A stretch of DNA of 64,000 nucleotides from the NCBI GenBank assembly GCA_049973945.1, contig JBMFJH010000001.1, positions 62,001 to 126,000 of the forward strand, in the 5' to 3' direction. Numbering within the stretch: the stretch's first letter is position 1; the number at the start of each line of letters is the position of its first letter. Under the pieces are notes generated by a model. That model was not told where the DNA came from, did not search any database, and saw only the letters and a list, made by a program, of their open reading frames with translations. This DNA is from Acd1 sp049973945 (GTDB lineage: Archaea; Thermoproteota; Thermoprotei_A; Sulfolobales; Sulfolobaceae). A program made the position numbers and the translations under genes. Positions 58,540-64,000 of this stretch are shown here, one piece after another.

Positions 58540-58944
58540 TACGGTTTATCGTATGTTAAGGAGTTCAAGGCAGATTCCCAAAGGGTTTGGGAAGTGGTCT
58601 CGGACGTATCCAGAGTCCCCGAGTTCTGGAGAGGGATGAGGGAGCTCAGAGTGAGGGAGACCCAAAAGGACGTCTTCGAAGGCGAGATAAGGTTCGCATT
58701 CCCGGCTAAGGGGCTCATCAGGATCGCGAGAGACCCCCTTAAGAAAGTAGTGATCTTCCAGTACTTGAAAGGGCCCGTTAAGGGGACGAACGAGGTCACG
58801 GTTAAAAACGGCGAGCTGTGTTCGGAGTGGAATGTTAGCCTCTCCTTCCCCTACAGACTTCTTGAGAAGAGGATAGCGGATCACTTCAGGAAGGGCACGA
58901 TGAACGCCCTTGAGAGGGTTATTGCCGCGGCCTCTAGGACTTAA
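58540..58944 (+). CDS. SRPBCC-fold protein (CoxG-like), start unresolved
   Basis: A ~130-residue START/SRPBCC-like protein. YVKEFKADSQRVWEVVSDVSRVPEFWRGMRELRV begins the fold and VKNGELCSEWNVSLSFPYRLLEKRIADHFRKG gives the long C-terminal helix. The first start codon in frame is the GTG at 58594, which would remove the first strand; upstream the frame is open to 58540 with no ATG, GTG or TTG. A non-canonical start or a base error is likely. Such proteins bind hydrophobic ligands; the ligand is unknown. Confidence 0.65.
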   Translation, partial: YGLSYVKEFKADSQRVWEVVSDVSRVPEFWRGMRELRVRETQKDVFEGEIRFAFPAKGLIRIARDPLKKVVIFQYLKGPVKGTNEVTVKNGELCSEWNVSLSFPYRLLEKRIADHFRKGTMNALERVIAAASRT

Positions 58945-58946
58945 AT

Positions 58947-58964
58947 GGAAAGCTCAGCATTTCC
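58947..58964. terminator. Hairpin between convergent genes
   Basis: GGAAAGCT-C-AGCATTTCC forms an 8-bp stem with a bulge, just after the SRPBCC stop and before the end of the convergent Rieske gene. Possible 3' structure; no test in the sequence. Confidence 0.25.
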
Positions 58965-59002
58965 AGCGGATTTCACCCCTCAAACGACCCTCTTGTCATC
59001 AT

Positions 59003-59332
59003 CTACTTCCTCTCTGGTAGCTGAGGGATAAAGGGTTCACCCTCAAACTCCACCTTATCCCCCTTCACCACGGCCTTGACCAACCTGCAGTTCACAGGGC
59101 AGGGCGTCTTCGACTGCGGCGGGGCTACCAGCTCTCCGGTCAATAGGTCGAAAACGGCCCCGTGGAACTAGCACCTTATGTAACGCCCTTCCCTTAAGTC
59201 GGCAAAACCGTCGACGGCTAATGGCCTCCTTTTGTGGGGACAGCCGTTCAGGTAAGCTAACTCCCTGCCCTCTTCCGTCTTGAGTATCAGGATCGGATAA
59301 CCCTCGATTGTGACTAACTTTACTTCGTTCAA
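59003..59332 (-). pseudogene. Rieske [2Fe-2S] ferredoxin with in-frame amber codon
   Basis: About 110 codons encode a small Rieske ferredoxin: GREL.YLNG leads to the first cluster motif GCPHKRRPLAVDG, then REGRYIRC-TAG-FHGAVFDLLTGEL, then a C-terminal tail with CPVNC. The TAG (59168-59170) lies between the second-box Cys and Phe-His, exactly inside the C-x-x-H motif, where a CAG (Gln) codon would give CQFH. Everything else is intact. It may be a recent pseudogene, a base error or a readthrough case. Start at TTG 59332 or further upstream (VKRDEL...). It lies 35 bp downstream of nurA. Confidence 0.72.
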
Positions 59333-59366
59333 TTCGTCACGCTTGACGGACGGGAGGAAATAAGAG

Positions 59367-60683
59367 TTAGCCCGTTTGGTTGATAGAGCTCAGCGTGCTG
59401 AAGTACTCCAGCTTAGTGTCGTGGGCCATAGTGACGTACTCCTTCAAGACATCGTAGGTGAGCACGAAAGCGGCAGAGGCCGTCCTCTTCGCCAGCCTGT
59501 CCGCGATGTCTATGTAGGTAGGGAGGCCGTTGTCTGATATCCTCGAGAAGACCGTCTTGAAGGCTGGGTCTAGCAGGCTCCTGTCCATGGTCTCCACCCT
59601 GAAGAACGACCTCACCCCCGGCACGTTCAGGATCGCGTAGTATGCATACTTGGTAAACGTGTCGTTCAGGACCTCCAGACCGGTGTCGTCCCTCTTCACC
59701 CTGGACTGGTGCTCGATTTTCAGAGGCCCTATCCTGCAGATGCTGTGCGGTCTGTAGCAGAACTTCCTGGAGACGAGCTCTAGTACCTCGACGTCCCTCA
59801 ACTGCCTGAATACGTTGGGGCTGATCCCCAGGGCTTTGGCCAGCTCGTCCACTTTGGACAGCTTGAACGAGACGTCGAGTCTCTTCACCACGCCTACCGC
59901 TCTCCTTCGCTTCAAGAGCTCCTTCCTCTTCTTGACGATCTCTGCCATAGACCATATGTGAGTTACCTTACCCCAGTGGTTCAGTTCCTTGAGTTTCGCA
60001 GGCTTCTTGTAATGATACTCATGGTTGTCTAAGATCTCGACTATTGAAGGTATTACGGGCCCGTCTAGAATCAGAAGGTCTTCCTTGTTCATCGTCTCTA
60101 TCAGGGCGTTCTCCGCCTCGAGCCTGAGCTCGTCGCTGACGCCGTTTATGTCATAAAGCGAGTCGATTTCGACCCTGTTAGTCCTAGCGTTCTCGACCTC
60201 CACCCTGTCGAGAGCATACTCGTAGCCAGCAACGTTCCTCAACCTCACCAACATGAGTTGAAGCCCCTTAGAACTCGAGACGCTCTCGAGATCCCTCAGG
60301 CTCTTTAGGGATCCCGCGACTGCGCAGAACTGCCCCGCAACGTCGAAGGGGTAATGCATTCTCCCCCTAAGGGTTGAGTAGGCCGAGCCACTGCTTATCA
60401 CTAGATTCGTCATTGAACTCCTGACAAGACGGCTCGACGAGTCGATGGACGCTACGGAGGTGAAAGGTTGAGTATTTAAAGACCTCAAAGGGATAACGTC
60501 TATGCCGTATTCATCGTCTGGAACAACGCTGACCTTTGGGCCGGATAGCCTTTCGTCGACAACTACTTCCTGAAGCTGGGGGACGAAAACTTGGCTGTCC
60601 CCTGAGACGTACTTGTCGATTATTGTCGGCAACAACGTTCCAAGGTTCCTGAGCTCGTCCTTTATACGCGACACTTCTACCAA
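59367..60683 (-). CDS. nurA: NurA-domain nuclease
   Basis: A 438-residue NurA-family protein, longer than the ~330-residue classical crenarchaeal NurA. The metal-binding aspartates are expected at Asp81 (SVASIDSSSRLV) and Asp207 (DLLILDGPVI), and a C-terminal VLTYDVLKEYVTMAHDTK may hold the last acid or histidine. NurA is a 5'-3' nuclease that works with HerA in DNA-end resection. It follows the HerA-like gene by 3 bp. No Mre11 or Rad50 gene is beside it, so this may be a second, paralogous pair. Confidence 0.82.
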   Translation of the reverse strand: MVEVSRIKDELRNLGTLLPTIIDKYVSGDSQVFVPQLQEVVVDERLSGPKVSVVPDDEYGIDVIPLRSLNTQPFTSVASIDSSSRLVRSSMTNLVISSGSAYSTLRGRMHYPFDVAGQFCAVAGSLKSLRDLESVSSSKGLQLMLVRLRNVAGYEYALDRVEVENARTNRVEIDSLYDINGVSDELRLEAENALIETMNKEDLLILDGPVIPSIVEILDNHEYHYKKPAKLKELNHWGKVTHIWSMAEIVKKRKELLKRRRAVGVVKRLDVSFKLSKVDELAKALGISPNVFRQLRDVEVLELVSRKFCYRPHSICRIGPLKIEHQSRVKRDDTGLEVLNDTFTKYAYYAILNVPGVRSFFRVETMDRSLLDPAFKTVFSRISDNGLPTYIDIADRLAKRTASAAFVLTYDVLKEYVTMAHDTKLEYFSTLSSINQTG

Positions 60684-60686
60684 AGT

Positions 60687-62525
60687 TCACACCTTGGAGG
60701 CCTGTATTAGCAAGTCAGTGTAGTTTATGCTCCTAATCAGGGCCAATCCGGGTTGTGCGTTGATCAGGACGTCAGCGTAGTCCATAGCGTCCAGTTTTTT
60801 AAGCACGTCGTAATAGTTCCTCATTATGACCTTAGTGTTAGTGAGCTGGAGCACTAGGGGGTTGAGGTCGTCAGGCATGTGAGTGGCCAAGACTGCTCCC
60901 AGCCCTCTTACCCTCCCTAACCTGAGGATTCTGTTGATCATCCTCTCGATACTCTCCTTCGACATCTCGCCCTTTGCCTGAGGGAAGAACTCGTGGGCCT
61001 CGTCCATGATCAGTAAAGTCAGAGGAGTCTTATTGCCCTGCTTGTAGGCTTGGTCTTTGTAATCGTAGATATCGTTGAGTAACTTGTAGACAACTATTGA
61101 GAGGGCCTCTACGGACTCCGTGGACTCTAAAAGGAAGGAGAGGTCGATTACTATGTTGCTGGCTTTCGACAGTAGCTCAGGGGTGAGGGCCGACAAGGAC
61201 TTGAGCCTATCAAATATCCCGTAGGCATATAACGTCCTTATGTTCCTTTCTATATTATCTCTCGTTTGCCAGGCCAGGCTAAGTTCCCTCGTCATTGTAT
61301 AGCGGAGCATATCGTAAAACCTAATGATGAGTTCCTTGCTTTGGGTGACTTGTAGAAGGATTACTTCCTCCTCCTTGTTTAATTTCTTAGAGACGGTTTT
61401 TTGATGAGCACTCGCAGGCAGAACATTCTGAAACTTAAATTCTTCGTGAACTAGGTGTGATAGGGTAATAGATTCTTTAATTTGGCTGATTATTTTGGTG
61501 ACGAGATCGTCGCTCAGCTTCAGTTCCTGCTTCAGGAGATCCTTCAACACAGAGAAGGACTTGTTTATGACGGCGTTCCACACGCTAGAGGCCTGCAGGC
61601 TCATGTAGGGCGAAATGTTTGGAATTTCGTACATTACTTCGCGGAACCTGATGGTGAAGGGGTAGAACGCGATCGTCTTTCCGTCGACTTGACAGGCGAC
61701 CTCCTCGGGGTCCTCGAGGTTCCTGCGGGCTTTGCCGTTACAATATCGCGCGTTGACCAGCGAGAGCAGGTCAGGGTCGCTGGTGGTCAGCGGGACTATA
61801 ACTACAGCGTTCGGCAGCTTCTCCAGGGCGAACCTCACGTAATCGCCCTGCCTGTCGAAGACGACGGTTTGTTTCTCGAATTGGTCGGCCAAGACGGTCT
61901 TGAGGAGGGTAGTCTTCCCCGCCCCCGTAGTTCCTATAATCAGGACGTGGTGGACTAGCGTGTACGGGTCGAGCTTCACCTCCGTTTCCGACTCTCCTTT
62001 AGGGTCGAACACCTTCCCTACCTTGACTCCCTGCTCTGGTATCCTCAGCAACTTAGACAGGACGTCCCTGTTGGGCCTGAAAACGGGGGACTGGGGGTCG
62101 ATGGGCGATATCACGGGCCTAGGAGTCCCGTTCAGGGAGTAGTCGAGCTCACTTATCGGCTTCAGCGTGACGATAGTCGACGTCATCAAGGACGCGGGGT
62201 CCTTGGCCACGCTTAGCTCCCTAACTCCCAGTTGGGCCAGCAGGTCGCTCCTCTGGATCTCGTCGACTTGGCCCAAGACGATGACCTTCGAGATCACCGA
62301 CGCGATCGCGAGGTATTCCCCTCTCGCTATTCTCGATTTGATGTAGTCGTCGAACGAAATGACGACCTTTATCTCGGGCCTACCGCCTACCTTCACGGTC
62401 TCGAACCTGGTGACCCTTCCGAGGATCGTGCCGTCGAGGGAATGGGCCTTGGCTACCTCCTCGGCCTCCTCTATCAGCTTAGAAAGCTGTTCGACTTCGT
62501 TAACACCCTCTGCTGGTTCCTCCAT
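60687..62525 (-). CDS. herA: HerA-like hexameric DNA-translocase ATPase
   Basis: A 612-residue protein. An N-terminal barrel (about 30-130: GTILGRVTRFETVKVGGRPEIKVVISF) is followed by the RecA-like core with Walker A GTTGAGKT (198-205), FDRQGDY, a large helical insertion (about 290-450), Walker B LTLLIMDEAHEFFP (~500) and a sensor segment LRLGRVRGLGAVLATHMPDDL. It is expected to drive DNA into NurA. The helical insertion and unusual length separate it from the classical ~500-residue HerA. A TATA-like ctatatatta (near 62553-62562) lies ~32 bp upstream. Confidence 0.85.
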   Translation of the reverse strand: MEEPAEGVNEVEQLSKLIEEAEEVAKAHSLDGTILGRVTRFETVKVGGRPEIKVVISFDDYIKSRIARGEYLAIASVISKVIVLGQVDEIQRSDLLAQLGVRELSVAKDPASLMTSTIVTLKPISELDYSLNGTPRPVISPIDPQSPVFRPNRDVLSKLLRIPEQGVKVGKVFDPKGESETEVKLDPYTLVHHVLIIGTTGAGKTTLLKTVLADQFEKQTVVFDRQGDYVRFALEKLPNAVVIVPLTTSDPDLLSLVNARYCNGKARRNLEDPEEVACQVDGKTIAFYPFTIRFREVMYEIPNISPYMSLQASSVWNAVINKSFSVLKDLLKQELKLSDDLVTKIISQIKESITLSHLVHEEFKFQNVLPASAHQKTVSKKLNKEEEVILLQVTQSKELIIRFYDMLRYTMTRELSLAWQTRDNIERNIRTLYAYGIFDRLKSLSALTPELLSKASNIVIDLSFLLESTESVEALSIVVYKLLNDIYDYKDQAYKQGNKTPLTLLIMDEAHEFFPQAKGEMSKESIERMINRILRLGRVRGLGAVLATHMPDDLNPLVLQLTNTKVIMRNYYDVLKKLDAMDYADVLINAQPGLALIRSINYTDLLIQASKV

Positions 62526-62743
62526 GAGAATCCACAGACATTATCTTTGATGTAATATATAGGTTACGACAGCCGTTGGTACTGTAATACTTTCGCTAGT
62601 AAGGTTCTTTGTAAATTCTGTTCGAAAGAGAAGAACACCTGTGATTTTCTTACAGGAGCGAACTGATCGTAGTGCTAAGAGACGGGTGTGTCGCGGAAAG
62701 CTTTGAATCCGCCAATCGGTTAAACCGTGTCTGGCGCACTGGG

Positions 62744-64000
62744 ATGTCCGAGCAATACGTAAACAAGGACAGGCTCGCTAACCTCAGCGTCCAAGACCTC
62801 GTTAGAGAGTTAGGGACAGACTTGCAGAGGGGGCTGAGCGAAGAAGAAGCGAAGACCAGGCTGGAGAAGTACGGGTACAACGAAATTAAGGAGGAGAAGA
62901 GGAACCCGCTTAAGGAGCTCGCCAAGAAGTTTTGGAACCCCGTCGCTTGGATACTCGAGGCCGCGGCCGTTCTTTCCTATGTCCTCGGCAAGACGCTCGA
63001 CTTCTACATTATCTTGGCATTAATCGTCGTGAACGCCTTCCTGAGCTTTGCCGAGGAGGAGAGGGCGAATAGGGCCCTAGAGCTCCTTAAGGCTAAACTA
63101 CAGGTGAACGCCAGGGTGTTGAGGGACGGTACATGGAAGGTCATTCCAGCGAGGTTCCTCGTGCCCGGGGACGTCGTGAGGTTGAGGCTCGGAGACTTCG
63201 TGCCGGCCGACGTGAAGCTGTTCGAGGGAGAGGTGGAGGTCGACCAGTCCGCTTTGACGGGAGAGTCATTACCGGTTTATAAGAAAAAGGAGGACGTCGT
63301 GTACTCCGGGTCAATAATAAGGAGGGGGGAAGCGACTGGCGTAGTTATCCTCACGGGGAAGAACACGTACTTCGGCAAGACGGTAGAGCTCGTGAAGATA
63401 GCGAAGCCCAGGCTGAGGATAGAGATGGTGGTCAACAGAGTCATCTTCTGGATGATGGTGATGGTTCTCGCACTTCTCGGAATCACCGCTGTTTCCATCG
63501 TGCTAAAGCACGAGGACATACTGTCCTTCCTCCCCTTCTCCTTGATACTGATAGTGGCGGCCATCCCCATAGCGTTGCCCGCGATGTTCACCATTAGCCT
63601 AGCCTTAGGCAGTCAGGAGTTGTCTAAGAGCGGCGTACTCGTGACGAGGCTCGACGCAATAGAGGGGGCAGCGACAATGAACGTGCTAGCTACCGATAAG
63701 ACGGGCACAATAACTCAGAACGTCCTAACAGTCCACGAGGTCTTGCCGATTAACGGCGACAAAAAGGACGTTCTCCTCTTCGGGGCTTTGGCCTCCTCAG
63801 AGGCCAGCCAAGACCCGATAGACCTGGCTATCATTAAGAAAGCGAGGGAGGAGGGCCTTGACCTCGCTGAATGGAAAGTCGAGGAGTTCAGGCCTTTCGA
63901 CCCAGCCCTGAGGAGGACGGAGTCCGTAGTCGTTAGGGACGGAACTAAGCTCCGTTTGGCCAAGGGCTCGATAGACACGATATCCAAGCTGTGTGATATC
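62744..64000 (+). CDS. P-type plasma-membrane H+-ATPase (partial, 5' part)
   Basis: The first 419 codons of a P3A-type ATPase; the gene runs off the window. After the cation-ATPase N-domain (LSVQDLVRELGTDLQRGLSEEEAKTRLEKYG) there are membrane segments (PVAWILEAAAVLSYVLG, FYIILALIVVNAFLSF), the actuator loop TGES (172-175), the membrane pair around PIALPAM, and the phosphorylated aspartate Asp318 in ATDKTGTIT. It probably pumps protons out of an acid-loving cell. The ATG at 62744 follows a TATA-like ggttaaacc (62718-62726) by ~22 bp. Confidence 0.9.
   Translation, partial: MSEQYVNKDRLANLSVQDLVRELGTDLQRGLSEEEAKTRLEKYGYNEIKEEKRNPLKELAKKFWNPVAWILEAAAVLSYVLGKTLDFYIILALIVVNAFLSFAEEERANRALELLKAKLQVNARVLRDGTWKVIPARFLVPGDVVRLRLGDFVPADVKLFEGEVEVDQSALTGESLPVYKKKEDVVYSGSIIRRGEATGVVILTGKNTYFGKTVELVKIAKPRLRIEMVVNRVIFWMMVMVLALLGITAVSIVLKHEDILSFLPFSLILIVAAIPIALPAMFTISLALGSQELSKSGVLVTRLDAIEGAATMNVLATDKTGTITQNVLTVHEVLPINGDKKDVLLFGALASSEASQDPIDLAIIKKAREEGLDLAEWKVEEFRPFDPALRRTESVVVRDGTKLRLAKGSIDTISKLCDI

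Noticed and set aside
62638..62656. Small hairpin (CCTGT...ACAGG) upstream of the P-type ATPase
   Set aside because: Five-bp stem with a long loop and no partner feature; could be chance.
62650..62925. Minus-strand hydrophobic ORF opposite the P-type ATPase start
   Set aside because: It is a shadow of the membrane-protein codons; the plus-strand frame has clear family motifs.

Overview
The window looks like chromosomal DNA from a thermoacidophilic crenarchaeon of the order Sulfolobales. Three things point there: the lysYZM/lysWXJK cluster with the LysW carrier protein and a LysM-type Lrp regulator; a crenarchaeal protein set (VAT/Cdc48, aEF-1beta, SRP19, eS8, eL40, PDO, GAPN, HerA/NurA, a CedB-like ATPase); and A/T-rich boxes placed 22-32 bp upstream of start codons, as in leaderless archaeal transcripts. 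Four of the five tRNAs carry short introns in the anticodon loop. Coding DNA is GC-richer than in Saccharolobus, so a Metallosphaera/Sulfodiicoccus-like lineage is possible, but I cannot fix the genus. A 7-N gap flanked by identical 80-bp copies shows that this is a scaffolded draft assembly.

Layout. 1-0.95 kb: 3' end of a VirB4/HerA-type ATPase (probably CedB) and a small convergent gene. 0.98-6.5 kb: LysW-dependent lysine/arginine synthesis. 6.5-8 kb: cis-prenyltransferase, eS8, SRP19. 8-10 kb: tRNA-Lys(UUU), a TPP-enzyme-like protein that lacks catalytic residues, tRNA-Cys. 10-17 kb: translation and proteostasis genes (eL40, NusA-like KH protein, TruD, Pth2, aEF-1beta, Cdc48) and FEN1. 17-22.7 kb: siroheme/heme genes from the Met8-like enzyme through hemA-B-L-C-D, each overlapping the next. 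22.7-31 kb: a phosphodiesterase-like protein, a beta-CASP nuclease, DNA ligase, a strong C/D box sRNA candidate, dCTP deaminase, PDO, AMMECR1 and a Mut7-C protein. 31-42.7 kb: RqcH-like protein, RIO2, DUF460, MAT, Sm protein, CTP synthase, hexulose-phosphate synthase, Trm112-like protein and GlmM. 42.8-43.3 kb: tRNA-Lys(CUU) and initiator tRNA-Met. 43.4-47.5 kb: a compact, poorly understood run of an ASKHA-fold protein, a nucleotidyltransferase, a CitG-like enzyme and a short phosphoesterase-like protein behind two small unknown genes. 47.5-49.4 kb: Ard1 acetyltransferase, CoaBC, tRNA-His. 49.4-50 kb: AT-rich DNA and a twice-frameshifted membrane-protein relic. 50-56.5 kb: an eight-gene anaerobic corrin-ring operon (cbiG-E-XC-H-D-T-L-F). 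56.5-59.4 kb: GAPN, a frameshifted exported protein, an SRPBCC protein and a Rieske gene with an in-frame amber codon. 59.4-62.5 kb: a HerA-NurA pair without Mre11/Rad50. 62.7 kb to the end: a P-type H+-ATPase that runs off the window.

How the parts fit. The Met8-like enzyme and HemA-D make uroporphyrinogen III and precorrin-2/siroheme, which feed the cbi operon 30 kb away. LysW carries intermediates through LysX, LysZ, LysY, LysJ and LysK. Several genes (hemL, fen1 and possibly SRPBCC) keep a conserved N-terminus upstream of any ATG/GTG/TTG, which suggests non-canonical start codons or local base errors.
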